This document shows, piece after piece, positions 1-12,300 of a stretch of DNA of 64,000 bases. The position numbers and the translations under genes are program-made. The stretch's first letter is position 1; every line of letters starts with the position of its first letter. The stretch lies in NCBI GenBank assembly GCA_965178125.1, contig OZ237742.1, forward strand, positions 1,116,001 to 1,180,000, in the 5' to 3' direction. The notes under the pieces were generated by a model that saw only the letters and a program-made list of their open reading frames with translations, made no database searches and was not told the origin of the DNA. The stretch is from Bilabrum cf. latius. Its lineage: Eukaryota > Bigyra: Bicosoecida > Bigyra > Bicosoecida.

Positions 1-355
1 AGAAGCAGAGCCACTCGATTCAGAGCTAACGAACGGTGTGCTGTGCACTGAACGCGCAAGCAACGTGTGCGTGCCGCCACTTGTTGGCACGATCGGGGTT
101 GCGGATGCAGCAACTGACTACAGCGAGGCAAAGACGGGCAGCTGGCGCAGCTGCGGCCTACACAAGCTAGATTGTCGCAATAATCGCCCAAGCATATCCC
201 TAGGAACGCAAATCTGCAGCAAGTATGGCGCAGTATGCGGTTTTGATGGTTTGCCTGCATTCTTCCGGTTTTTTGTCCAGCCGTTGCGACCAATGCGGGC
301 GACCTCGAACCCTGGTTTCTGCGTCCAGTAGCCGCTCTCAAGAGCGGTGATACGA

Positions 356-3300
356 ATGTAGTATGATTCCTCCGAAGAAACATTTCCACATGGTAACCTG
401 GAGGAAGACTCTGGGAGGGGTATCCTTGCGTACTCCGCTGCCAGGCAGCTTCGCGAGCAGGCCAAGCGAGACTGGGTGCGCGGGGCGATGAACCGTGTGT
501 TTACTTTGGTCGGATAGGGAAGAGCTATTGATCAGGAGCAGGATTTTCTTCGATTTTTCCTCTGCTGTGTCACAATACTATCCGTGGTGATGACTGCCAG
601 TGAAACCCTCGTCAGGATGCACGACGCCAGGTCAACTCTATGCCCAGAGCTCGCCGCAGACCCAGCCTCCCCAGGCAACGCGTCCGTCGCTGTACTTGAG
701 TCCGAGTGTGATAGTCGCGTGAGCGGCGTGCAGTGGTGGTGGCCGTCGGCAGAAGTGCCGATGCACGAGCTGCTCAGGGTTGCGTTTGCGGTAGAAGTGC
801 TCTTCACGGTAGTTGCGCTGATCGAGTACGCCTTGCGAATATGGTCCAGCCCAGTACTGTTTGATAGTAGATTCGACATTTCTGCAAACCGCGCGGCGCT
901 GCTCTCGGCGACGCACCTTAAGCGCTGGTGCAAGTGCTACGACATGCGGTGGTGGTGCGCTCTGCGGTGCTCCAAGTGGTGCGGCCCGTGGTGCTCGGTC
1001 CGCTGGTTCGCGCCCGTTTCATGGAACGAACTGGTCCGACCCGGCGCCTTCGTCGCGCTGTCTCCGCCGCAGACGAGCCTTCTGATCAAGTCGGAGGCGG
1101 AGCGGCTCATCACCGAGGGGGCCGGCCTGCCAGTGGGTGAGTATGACGAGAGCCTTCAAGTTGGGGCAGGGGGTCCCGGGATCGGGATCGGGGACAAGGC
1201 GGCCGGGTCGTCCACGACCACCCGCCCGATTGCTATCCCCAGCAGGAGTGTGACGAGTGGGAGGCGCCGGGACTCCCATCTCGGCCCGGAGGCGCGGAGG
1301 GCGCTGGTGGCCCAGATCACCGGAGTGAAGGATGAAGATAGCGACGGAACTGGCAGCGAGTCTGAGCGGAACCGCGGGGGGTCCATCAGCGGCGGCGGAG
1401 GGAACAATCCCAGCAGCCGGTCGGAGTGGGTGGTGGTCGAGGCCAAGGAGAAGGCGAGCGGGAGCAGCCTGGCGCGTCTCAGGGGCCAGGAGCAGGTTCT
1501 CCACAGGGGGGCGGCTCCGAGTCCCGTGCAGAGAGCCGTTGAGATGGCGACCGCGGCGAGGATCCAGGAGGCCTTGCAGAGGGCGGGGGACCGGACCGGT
1601 GGCGGTGTGACGAGTGCGAGGCGCGCCCCTGGGCTGTCTCGGGAGGGCTCGAGGAGGCGCTCCACGATGCCTCCCAAGCAAGGGGGCGCTCTGCTGGGCT
1701 CTGGTGGCTCTGGCGGCGGTGCGGGGGCGGGCGGCCAGGGTGCCTCAAGTGGGCGGGGCGGTGCTGTGGGCAGGGGTTCCAGGCTGCAGGCGGGCACGGG
1801 GTCCCAGGAGGAGCTTACTGGGGAGGTGCGGGAGGCGGCTGCGGCTGCTGCTGCGGGGACTGCGGCGAGCGGCGGCAGCAGCAGCGCCACGACGGCGAAT
1901 CCGCTGCTGGGTCGATCGGCCAGCGATGGGCACCGCGGCGATGGAACACATCGAGGCGGTAACGACCCCTGGAACGAGGTCCCCGCTTTGACCAGTGGAC
2001 AAACCGGTAGGGCCCGCAGCACCAGCATGGAAGGCAGAGAAGCCGCCGCGCTCCGAGTGGTCGCAAAGCGGCCCCGCACCTCCCTACCCCGTCAGTCCAG
2101 CGGGCGCTGGGCCATGGGGCGCATCATGCTGGAAGAGGAGGACGCCGACACCTCGGGGCGCAGGCGCACCACCGGCCCCGTGTCGCCCTCCCACCGCGGG
2201 GGCAGCCCCACGCCCGCGGGCGCGCGGGGGAACAGATTCTCCTTCGGGGGTGGTGCCGGAGGTGAGCTGGGGGAGGAAGAGGAGGACCCACAGGCCGCAG
2301 CCGTGGCCAAGCAGCTGTCTCCCCTCATGGATGCCCTGCTGAAGCGGCTGCCCGCCGGCGCTGTGGTTGCCTCGAAGGACGAGCTGGACGACGGGCTGCC
2401 GATTGCTTTGGCTGCGGCCTCGGCAGAAGCGGCGGCTGCCCCGATGAGCGTGAACTCCCCGTTGCCAAGGCAGGCGCTGATCGCCGCCGCGAGGCGCCGT
2501 CGAGAGTCGCAGATGCTGCCCCAGCCCGGGCGCGGGTCAGCTGGGGGTTCGGATGCATCGAGCCACGGATCGGCGGAGAGCGGGGGATGGGGGGGTGTGC
2601 CGTCGGGGTCACCCCTGGCACACCCCAGGGGGAAAGATGGGGGCGCCTCGGGGTCGGAAGGGGGCAGGCGCCGCCCGCCGATGCTGTCCTCCGTGGGGAG
2701 GCGTCGCAGCTCGGTGCGCGAGTTGATCGCGCAGATGCGGCCCTAGCACGCCATGCGAGAGCTGCAGCGGCGCAAGCTGGTGAAACCCTCCGCCTCCCCC
2801 GAGCTGGCCCCCATCCGTTGGGTGGAGGTGACGGTCCCGGAGGGCGAGGCCATGGGGGGCGTGTTCGGGGGGATGGACGCAGCTGCGATGCTCTCCGAGG
2901 GCGGCCTCACGGCGCAAGAGATGGAGAGCTTCAAGCGGGCCGCGGCTTCCTCCCGAGTGGCGCTGCTGCCGCGGTACACCGACATCCCGCCGGCCTCGTG
3001 GTTCTGGTGCAGGGTGCATTTTGCGCTCCGTTGGTTCGAGATGCTGGAGCTGCTCGCCGTCGTGCCACTGCTGGCGCTGGCATTTTCGAGCCTGCAGGGA
3101 GGAAAGGAGGGTCCCCTGACCGTATTCGGTCCTCCCGACTGGCTGGCGCCCAGCATCTGGCGGGTGGTTCGGATGGGCAGGCTGCTTCGGCTCCTGCGGT
3201 TTGCGGAGGGCGTGGAGATCCTGCAGCAGGCATTCGCGAGGAAGAGGCGAGACATGGTGACGGCTGTGCTGGTATGTGCCCTGACCGCTTCCGTGCTGGC

Positions 3301-3859
3301 TGTGGCGCTCTACATCGCCGAACAGGAGGGCCCCACGGGGGACAAGATGAAGTTCTTCAGCATACCAGAGGCCGGGTACTTTAGTGTGTCGCTGCTCACC
3401 ACCGTCGGCTTCGGTGACGTCACTGCAAGGTCGCTTGCGGGTCGCATGATCTCCACCATCGGGGCTCTGATGGGCATCGGGCTGTTCACGCTGCCTGGGG
3501 CGACGCTGGCCCGGGGCTTTTAGGAGACGACAGAGGCGGCGGAGCGGGCCCAACGGGAGGGCATGGATCAGCTGCGGGTCACCCTCAGGCGCATCGCACT
3601 GCGGCAGGGGTTCGGACGGTGGGTGACGAGTGTGCGGTCCAAGGCGGACGAGGGCGCGTTGGGCGAGGCCGGGGTCCTGGCCACGAATGGGGGCAGGGCA
3701 CTCGACCCCGAGGCGGCCCGCGCGGCGAAGAGGAGGAGGCTGGCGGGGCAGCTGGTGCAGCTGTGCGGCGGTGACGTCAGTGTGACCCTCCGCACCTTGG
3801 CTGCTGCTCGCCGGGTCATTTCGGTCGAGTAGGAGAGGACCAGCGCGCACCAGAGCTAA
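356..3859 (+). CDS. Kv-type voltage-gated potassium channel with a giant S2-S3 linker
   Basis: Single exon, 1,167 aa, stop TAA. Five in-frame UAGs lie at 359, 515, 2744, 3521 and 3830. S1 is near residues 64-85 and ends in the Kv-like ASETL. S2 (about 138-162) carries acidic residues (EVLF, IEYALR). S3 is about 894-910. S4 (about 935-950) has arginines in RMGRLLRLLR. Then come S5, a pore helix, the selectivity filter TVGFGD (about 1016-1021), and S6 with GIGLFTLPG, which resembles the KCNQ/bacterial ALPAG gate rather than PVP. Between S2 and S3 lie about 700 residues of Ser/Gly/Arg/Glu-rich sequence where most Kv channels have a short loop. The UAG at 2744 is in that linker and the one at 3521 directly follows S6. 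The start is uncertain: this frame is open to the left window edge apart from UAGs, and ATG 488 would still retain S1. Expected role: K+ efflux through the plasma membrane or an endomembrane. Confidence 0.9.
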
Positions 3860-4538
3860 GCGTGGGACGGGGGTGGGACACGGGTGGGGGGGCAAGCCTT
3901 GCCGTGCCGTGCCGTGCCGTGCCGTGCCGTGCCGTGCCGTGCCGTGCCGTGCCGTGCCGTGCCGTGCCGTGCCGTGCCGTGCCGTGCCGTGCCGTGCTCG
4001 GCGTGCTGCGTCTGCTGATTCTGCAACGCCAAGATTGGAGTGTATGTCGAAAACGCGAGACTGCGTGGTGGCTATGTGGTCTGTAGAAGAAAATCGCGGT
4101 GGCTTGGTGGTCTGCGCGTCTCAAGATTCCGCGAATGTTCGGGGAGACTCCGTCGGATTGGGGAACGGCGCCGCGCACGGATCGCCGGCGGCGGTTGGGA
4201 AGTCGGCTAAAGTGCTTGTGGCAAGGTTTTTCATGAGTAATTTCTCGGCACACTCATATGCTGTGTAGTCGAGTATTATGATCAATGAGTGCGAAACACA
4301 GTTGGCGCACGGAGACTTCCAAACAGTCCAATCTCGCTCCGTTCTCCAACCCGCCACGGCCACCCTTGTTCGAGGGGTTCACGAAGGTTCTACGCGACTG
4401 GCGCCGCAGGCGCATCCGGCACAAAACAGCAGCAACTTGAGCATCCTCGCTTGCTGAGTCGATTTCAAGCAATTTACAACAGGTGCAACCTGTGCTGAGG
4501 AGTGCAGTTGCATTGCGTAGCCGATTGATAGAACGAGC
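3860..4538. other. Intergenic spacer, Kv channel to NAD synthetase
   Basis: It holds the CCGTG microsatellite immediately 3' of the channel stop and then about 540 bases in which I recognise no gene. It must contain the NAD synthetase promoter, but no TATA-like motif stands out. Confidence 0.5.
3901..3997. repeat. (GCCGT)n pentanucleotide microsatellite
   Basis: About 19 perfect copies of GCCGT, beginning 41 bases after the channel stop codon. The perfect array suggests recent length change. It is open in several frames but codes for nothing recognisable. Confidence 0.95.
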
Positions 4539-7500
4539 ATGTCGGTTGTGAGGGTGGCAACATGCAACCTCAACTAGTGGTCTCTGGACTTCAAGGGAAA
4601 CGTTTCTCGCATCAAGGAATCCATACAAATCGCAAAAAGAAAAGGATGCACGTACCGCCTTGGGCCTGAATTGGAGATTCCTGGGTACGGCTGTGAGGAC
4701 CACTTCTTGGAGCACGATACATTCGTGCATTCCTGGGATGCCCTCTACGAGCTGCTCCCCGAAACGAAAGGTATTTTGTGTGATTTTGGCATGCCTGTGC
4801 TGCACAAAGGTGAGAAATTTAGGCTTTGGCTTCCAGGGGCGTGCTACCCGAAATGACTGGTTTCGATCTGGACACACTGCACTCTGCTACGAAACTGCCC
4901 CGCAGGCGTCAGGTATAACTGCAGAGTATTCTGTTATAATGGTGAAGTACTTTTGATCCGCCCTAAGCTGCATCTCGCGGACGATGGCAACTACAGGGAA
5001 GGGCGATACTTCACGGCATGGAACTGGGAAGCGAAGCTTCGCATGATGGGCGGCACGGGCGTCCCCCTCGAAGAGACACCCCTCCCAGACACGCCAGCAA
5101 AGCGAAAGCTTAGCATCGAGCAGAAATCCACCCAGTTCGGCGTCGGCATTATCGAGTGCCTGGACGGAAGCGTCAGCTCAGAGACGTGTGAGGAGCTCTT
5201 CACGGCCCGCTCCCCCCACATCGCGCTGAGTCTGGACGGTGTGGACATCATCGGAAACGGGAGCGGGTCCCACCACCAGCTGAGAAAGCTCAACACCAGG
5301 GTGGACCTCATCTGCGAAGCCACGGCCAAGTGCGGGGGGGTGTACCTCTACGCGAACTAGCAGGGGTGCGACGGCGGCCGGCTCTACTACGACGGCTGCG
5401 CCCTCGTCTCTGCTGACGGCGTGGTGGTGCAGCAGGGAACACAATTCAGCGTCAGAGACGTGGAGGTGGTGCACGCCGCGGTGGACTTGGAGGCCTCCCG
5501 CTCCTTCCGCAGCGCGATCGCGTCGAGGGGACAGCAGACCGCCACGCAGCCGCCCGTCCCCAGGGTCAAGTGCGGCCTCAGGCTGAGCTGCCACAAGCCG
5601 GGTGAGCCCGTGCCGAACGTGTCAGACCCCGTGCGTCCGCGGATCATCGCCAACGTGGAGCGTAAGCCGGGCATGGAGATGTCTGGGAAGACGGTCACGA
5701 GACTCCCCGGCATGACTGTGGCGGGCAGGAGGCTCTTGCTGCAGAGAACCTTCGAGGAGGAGTCGCAGGGGCCCAGTAGCGGGAGCGGGGCTGCTGCCGG
5801 TGGTGCTGCTGCTACCGCAGCTGGCGCCAGCACCGGAGATGAGTCCGTGCGAGCAGCTGCCTCGGTCAAGGTGTCGGACTGGAACACGGACGAGGACGAG
5901 GAGGAGGACGCCGGGTACTCTGCGTCTTCAGACAAGGCGTACTACCACTCGCCAGAGGAGGAAATCGCCTTTGGACCTGCCTGCTGGATGTGGGACTACC
6001 TCAGGAGGAGCGGGGCCGGCGGTTTCCTGCTTCCGCTGTCGGGCGGCGCAGATTCGTCGAGCACGTGCGCTCTCGTGGGCTCCATGTGCTGCCTGGTGCA
6101 CGACGAAGCCATGCGCGAGCGCAAGAACGGCACTGAGAGGAGCGAGCACTCGGTGACCTCGGAGATCCGAAGGGTAGCACGCATCCCCGAGGATGATCCG
6201 ATCCCTGAGTCGGCGCAGGCTCTCGCCAACCTGCTCATGCACACGGTGTATCTGGGCACCGTCAACAGCAGCAATGCCACAAGAACGAGGGCCAGCCAGC
6301 TCGCCAAGCAGGTCGGCACGTGGCACCTGGAGGTGGACATCGACACCATGGTGGCCTCCGTGGTGGAGACGTTCACGGGCGGCGTGAGCGACGCAAAGAG
6401 GCCCGAGTTCTCAGTCAAGGGCGGCACTGCGTCAGAGGACATCGCGCTCCAGAACGTGCAGGCCAGGCTTCGGATGGTGTTCTCGTACGTGCTTGCTCAG
6501 CTGCTGCCGGAGCACCGCCAAAGAGTCGAGGAGAAGCAGCTAGAGCAGGGCAAGGGCGCCGGCGCAGGCGAAGGCGGTCGCGACCTGGGCGTCGAAGAGC
6601 CGCGTGCTGTCAAGGAGGTTAGCGGCATTGCAGTAGATGCAATAGAAAAAGCTGCCACCAGCGCGAGATACCTCTGCCGTCGTGCGGCGGGCAAGCCCGG
6701 CTTTCTTCTGGTGCTGGGTAGCGCCAACGTCGACGAGGGTCTGCGCGGCTACATGACAAAGTACGACTGCTCGTCTGCCGATATCAATCCCATCGGTAGC
6801 GTGAGCAAGCTGGACTTGAAGAGGTTTCTGTTCTGGGCGGGACACCACCTGTGCTACAGCTCACTCCTGGAGGTCGTGAACGCGGTGCCGACCGCGGAGC
6901 TTAGGCCGAACGTAGAAGACGACGATGGCACAGGAATGGAGGAATTAGGCTCCGGCGCATGGGGTGCAGCTGCCAAGCCAGACGAGGACAAGTCACCGCC
7001 GCCATCAGACCGCTCAATGAAGAAGGCCCGTGAACTGCTCGCCAAGTCGACGCGCCTGTCGTTACAGGCAGCGTCTACGATGATATCTCCAGATGAAGCA
7101 GCAGAGCTGGCCAAGAAGGCTGCCGAGTGCAGCAGGAAAGCGTCTGAGATTCTGTCCGGGGGTCATCACCACAGGCGAGGAGGAAAATCAAGCGGTGATC
7201 TGGGTCGGTCCCGCGGCGTGTCGGAGGCCAGCGGCGCCTCTTCCGTCGCGGCTGCTGCCGGTACAGCAGCCAAAGACCATTCCCAATCGGACGAAGACGA
7301 TATGGGCATGACGTACAAGGAGCTGGGCCGCTTTGGCAGGCTCAGGAAGATGCAGAGGTGCGGCCCTCTGGCCATGTACACTAGGCTGGTCCACGAATGG
7401 GAAAGCACGCCGCCGGAGGAGGTTGCAAGGAAGGTGAAGCGATTCTTCTTCTACTACGCCATCAACCGCCACAAGATGACGGTGCTGACTCCGTCGTACC

Positions 7501-7649
7501 ATGCGGAGAGCTATTCACCCGACGACAACCGGTTTGACCTGCGCCCGTTCCTGTACCCGGTCAAGTTCGATGCCTAGTACCAGGCTATCGACGCTGACGT
7601 GCAGCTGAGACAACAGGCGAAGGAAAGCGAGCGCTAGGGCGAGAGCTAA
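4539..7649 (+). CDS. NADSYN1: Glutamine-dependent NAD+ synthetase
   Basis: Exons 4539-4809 and 4906-7649 (intron 96 bp, GTGAG...CGCAG, phase 1); 1,004 aa; stop TAA. The enzyme amidates nicotinic acid adenine dinucleotide to NAD+ using ammonia from glutamine. The N-terminal nitrilase-type glutaminase has the catalytic triad in GPELEI (Glu), IRPKLHL (Lys) and ETCEELF (Cys). The C-terminal synthetase has the PP-loop LPLSGGADSS, then NVDEGLRGY, KYDCSSADINPIG and NRHKMTVLTP. UAGs at 4575, 5358, 7575 and 7635; the first three align with Gln in the human enzyme (LN-Q-W, AN-Q, and the WQF-type C-terminal motif). It is about 300 residues longer than the human protein because of Ser/Ala/Glu-rich insertions near 5760-5900, 6530-6650 and 6900-7290. 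Start ATG 4539 gives MSVVRVATCNLN, matching the family N-terminus. Confidence 0.96.
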
Positions 7650-8337
7650 GCCGCAGACTCGAGCAGCTCAGCAGGCGGTGGTGCAGGCGGTACTGGCGGC
7701 CTTAGGATACAGAGTTCAGGTGGATCGAGCGGGGGGGGGCGCTTTTATTCGACAGGGGTCCACCAGTCCTTCTGATACAGCGCGGGCAGCAGCTCCGGGT
7801 ATGTGATACAAGCCGCACAGCTCTGTGGCTCACGCGTCGTGGTCGGTATCCCGGCGACATGGATGGTCGCTGTCTTATTCTGATTTGACCGCCAGGATGA
7901 CCTTGTTTGGCCACCTTATTACCAGGTCAGCCGCGCGGGTTATTCACAACATGCCCGGGAGAGAGTGCAAGGGACGCAATTCAAGGAGTTGGACGACTGG
8001 TTGGGCCAGACAAGGAGGGCAAAGAGCGTTGGAGGAGCAGTCCTGCGATGAGCAGGAGTCCCGGACACTGGGTCGCGAGATTAGTGGACGTTCGCTGCTT
8101 ATGGCTAGCGTAAGAGCCACTGACAGTGGCTCTTGCAGACTTCGCGCCGCGCGGGAAGCGAGTTCCACGGTTTAGCAGCATTGCGCCAGAAACAGGCGTA
8201 CAGGATGCTTGGTGCTCGGGGCATCACATTGTGTATGAAAAGATGTAGAAGCGAAAAGATGTAGAAGCAATTCGATCATGGACTCGAATAATCAAGTCAT
8301 TCAACTGCACATGATGCAAGTGAATCCGGTGCGATGG
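7650..8337. other. Convergent intergenic region
   Basis: 688 bases between the 3' ends of the plus-strand NAD synthetase and the minus-strand WW protein. It includes a run of nine G at about 7731-7739. I recognise no gene or RNA here. Confidence 0.5.
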
Positions 8338-9071
8338 TCAACACTCTGTCGTCGTAGGACGGTCCCACCTCGACTGCCCGCTCGTGTGCGAGTAGAACGA
8401 TCTGCCCGTCGCCGGGTCCTTCTACTCGCTCCATCCCGCGGGCAACCCGCTCGCGATTGGCGGCGGCTGGGCAGGAGGTGGCGCGGCTGTGCCGGGTGCG
8501 TGTCCGGGCGGAGCGGCGGCACCGGCAGGCTGGGGCGCTAACTGGGGCGCTAGCTGGGGCCCCGGACCGGCGATCATGTTAAATTGTTGCGGCGCAGGAT
8601 AATGCCCCCCTGCTGACGTCACAATGACTTGTGGCTTTGCCGCCTGGGTGAAGCAGCAGCACGATGCGCAGTAGCAGATGAGCACGCCTCCGCCAATGCA
8701 CAGCGCCAGGGGAATCAGAGTTGCCGCCAGGATAACCCCGAGGATCTGCGCGAAAGAGGACTTGAAATGCGTGAAACCCGTGTCGACTGCCGTTGCCCTG
8801 GGAGATGTCATCACCGAAACACCGGCACTCTTACCTGCTTGCCATCGCACAGAACGTCCGCTTGGCAAGTAGTTAGCGGACCCAAGAAAGACGGGCAACC
8901 ACCTTCACACACGCAGTTGTATTCAAATGTAGTACATTGACTGAGGGACGAGCAGACCTTTTCTGCACCTCCAACGCAAACATCTGCGCAGCATTCTGCC
9001 CTCGCGACGTCCGCTGTCGCGAGCAACACCGCAACGTACAGCATGTATGTCGGCATGGATCCTTGAAGCAT
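8338..9071 (-). CDS. Single-pass membrane protein: signal peptide, Cys-rich ectodomain, TM, Pro-rich tail, WW domain
   Basis: Exons 9071-8835 and 8745-8338 (intron 89 bp, GTAAG...GCGCAG, phase 0); 214 aa; stop TGA. The N-terminus is a signal peptide (MLYVAVLLATADVARA) followed by a small cysteine-rich region (about ten Cys). The second exon starts with a TM helix (ILGVILAATLIPLALCIG) and a juxtamembrane Cys cluster, then a Pro/Ala/Gln-rich stretch. The last 40 residues form a WW domain: LPAGWSE, the UAG at 8422-8424, then KDPATGRSFYSH and SRWDRP. Both signature Trp and the final Pro are present. If UAG were a stop, the WW domain would be cut after its first Trp. The architecture resembles Shisa/CYYR-type adaptors. 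A role in recruiting PPxY partners to an endomembrane is inference only. Confidence 0.85.
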
Positions 9072-9395
9072 TGGTGGATATAAAGCTGGGTTTTACGGGT
9101 AAGTTAAAGTCCTCAAATGGGGGCGCATTGGTAAAGGGTCCGATCCCATTCAGAATCTTTGGATCCCATCGATAGATCGGATCCAGCAGATCTTCAAGAT
9201 CCCTGAAGATCAATCGAGGAAGATACCCGACACATCGTTCACATAATGCAACAAATAAGTATCCAAACATGTATTTCGACCCGAACATGGCACAATGACG
9301 ACCCAATTATACACAGTGAGCCTAGGGGCCTAGACCGATTTGGCTTTCTGGCTCCGAACATCTCTATGAACACTAGAGAGACACAAGATTCGCTC
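9072..9395. other. Spacer between two minus-strand genes
   Basis: 324 bases that include the RAD17 3' flank and the promoter of the WW protein gene. An overlapping minus-strand frame (9306-8923) is open but has no family features and conflicts with the spliced gene. Confidence 0.4.
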
Positions 9396-12300
9396 TCAGA
9401 ACTCGTCAATATCTTCTAAATCATCATCAACTCCGCCCAACGTTGGTCCCAAGAGCTGCTCGCCGCCCCTTGACACCCTACCTGCGTGTTCAGTCTCATT
9501 CGTGCCGGCAGCATCACCCATAGCGGGCCAATCCACCCTGCTACCGCTCATATCGATTCGATCAACGACCAAGGCGACCGGATCCTCCGCCTACCCCCCG
9601 CGGGGCTCATCGCCGGCGAGTGGAGCAGCAAGGGCACGCAGCAGCGCGGTCGCTCTCGGCCTCAGCACAGACGCAGCCACTGCACGGTCAAGCCCGCTGG
9701 TAGCAGCAGCAGCAGATGCGGCTGACCTCTTGCCCCGCCTCAAGGAACCTTCTTTACGAACCAACACCGAGGCCCGCTCCTGGAAAGAGACACCGCGGTT
9801 GGACAGCACGCACACGGCTGTCCCACCCGCCCAGTGCTTTGGTCTACCCTGATCGTGACCCGGCTAGCTGGCCAGGTCTGGTGCAGTCGGACGATCGCCG
9901 GTTGAGTCGGCCCTGGCAAATTCAACGGGTCGATCGACGGGCCCGGCCAGGCTAGCCGCGTCAAAGTCGGCCGACAGCCCCGCCAATCGCGCGGAAGCCC
10001 ACTCCGCGTTCCGTCTGGCAACTGCAGCGCACGATAGGCTCTGCGGGCGGCGGATAGGCTGGAACCCCACGCTCGCCCTCTGTACACAGTGTGCAGCCGC
10101 TGCTCTGGAAACCAGCGAATGCCCCAGGTTGTGCCCCAGGTACGAGGAGCCGCCGTCCACCGCAGTTGCCCTCGAAGCCCGCGAGCCCTGCCTGGACCCA
10201 CCCCCTCCCGACCGGTGGAACACGGCGTCGGCGTCCGCGTACACCTCGAAGCTCGCGGCTAGCTCCTCGATGCTGGCGAAGTGGGAGGGGGCTCCGTCCT
10301 GCAAGAAGGCCAGGAGGGTACCGCCCTGCAGCACAGAGGACTGGGCCACCGAGTCCGGTGAGAACTCGAGTGCGGCTCTGGCAGCATTCGCGGCGGGATG
10401 GTCCGCGAACCCGGACAGGTACTGCGCCGGCAGGCCATCCATTCGTCCTTTGGTGGCCTCGCGCATCACCACCGCCGCGCTCGAAGCATGGGGTCCGCTC
10501 GCCGATGGCTGCAGCAAGCTGCCCTATCCCGTTCCTTTCCCCCTAGGGTTGGCGCCCTGGTTGCCCTCTCCTGCGTCAAGTCTCCTGCCCCGGAGAAGCT
10601 TGCCGATGGAGTGAAGACCGTCTAGAAAATCGTCCCGCTCGCACCATGCCCCGGACGATGACGATGATGACCGCTCTTTGCGGCTTTGTCCCTCTCGGTC
10701 GGAACCCGATCTGCCTGCACTCTCTGCCCCCGACGAGGATGCGTAGCCACTGCTGGGCTCGGGCTTGCCTCCCCGACCCCCTGCAGAGTCGTCAAAGATG
10801 TCTCGCACCCTGCGCCTTCCTTTGGACGTCAGTGAAAGCCCTGCGGGGGGACGATGAGACCCCCGTCCTGCTCCACCAACGCGCCGCTCCGCCATCTGAA
10901 TCGCGGCGATGGCGTGGCGGAGGTCCCCTCCAGCGGAAGCTATGGCCATTTCGATCGCGTGATCGTCTGAATCGGTGAGATACCGCCGCGCAGGACACGA
11001 CTTGGCGTTCTTCTTGCCTGATCCCATCTGCAGCTGAAGGCTCGCGCCTCTCGCGCACGCCACGACCCGCCGCAGCGCAGCGCGCATGCGGGTGTCGGGC
11101 ACTGGCGGCGACTCGAGAATCCGCACCCCCGGCGCGTCCCTGAGGCCCGGCCCCAGCAGCTGCTCCACGCCCCGTCTCGTGGGCCTCTCGCAGTCCTCGC
11201 CCAAGCTGGATAGCACCAGCACCACGGGACACCTGGCCCTTCTTGCTGCCAGCCGCATCGCAGACCTGACTTGCTCCAGCGTGTCCTCCCCGACCCCATC
11301 CAAGCTCCTGGCACGACCACCGGAGGAGGGTGCACTGCCCCAGCGCAAGGACTTATGCACGGCGGGGGGGAGGTCCTCAATCAGGAGCACCCGGGCGCTG
11401 GGGGCCTCTTGGTGGAGTGCCACAGGCTGGGCCTGCATCGAAGCAGTGGCAACACCACCGCTGCTGCTGCTGCTGCTGCTGCGTTGTCCTGAAATGTCTC
11501 CAGAAGATCCCGCGGTTGCGTCGACTGGCACAGGCTCCGAATCCAACCCATGCAGGCTCAGCGACCTGTAGGCGCAGGCAGCGCGCACCGTCCCACAAAA
11601 GTCCTCGGTCACCGACACCTTTCCGTCCCTGCTCATGCTCCCCTGATCGCCTGCCATGCCGCCGAGCAGGCTCCTGCTGTAGCCTCCCGAAGACCCCGAG
11701 TCTTCCCACGTGGACACTTCTAGCCCGGCCTGCTCCGCGGCGACTTTGACTGCCGTTGACTTGCCCGTGCCCGGCGGCCCAAACAGAACAAGGAGCCGTG
11801 TAGATGGCCGCGGCAAGCGACTGCATCTGGGACGGGACACGAACCCGCCCGAGATAGCCATGCTTCCATTGCCTCTGTGGCCAGGGTGCAAGCCGGCTGA
11901 GCCTTGCAGGGGCTACCTGTGAGTCAGCGATCGGGGAGGCTGCGTGCCCCCCGTGCCTTGCTCCTCTGCTTCCATTGCTTCTGCGAGAGCGAGAAGGTCC
12001 TCCTTGTCCGCTTCCTCCATGGCCTCTGCAAGCGCTAGCAAATCGTCATCATCGACTTCGTCTGCACATGTGACACCTTTGGATTCTATGGGGACAGGCG
12101 AACCGCTGCTTGGTGACCCGCCCGACTCTTTGCCTACTGTGCCCGGTTGCTCGCTCAATGGCTGAGCCTATCGGCGGATGGGCGAATCCCGCACTGCAAG
12201 CGAGGGGAACTCTCCAGGTGCCAATGTATCTGTGGATGTAGCACCTCGGGCCGAGGGCGCCACTCTCGAGACGGTAGCCGATTTCCACGCGGGCTGCGAC

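Noticed and set aside
1-531. Minus-strand frame open (with UAG read through) from 531 to the left edge
   Set aside because: No ATG of good context, Ser-rich translation without family features, and it overlaps the N-terminal end of the Kv channel. Left unannotated.
8923-9306. Minus-strand open frame overlapping the WW protein first exon
   Set aside because: It is out of frame with the signal peptide and Cys-rich exon and shows no domain.
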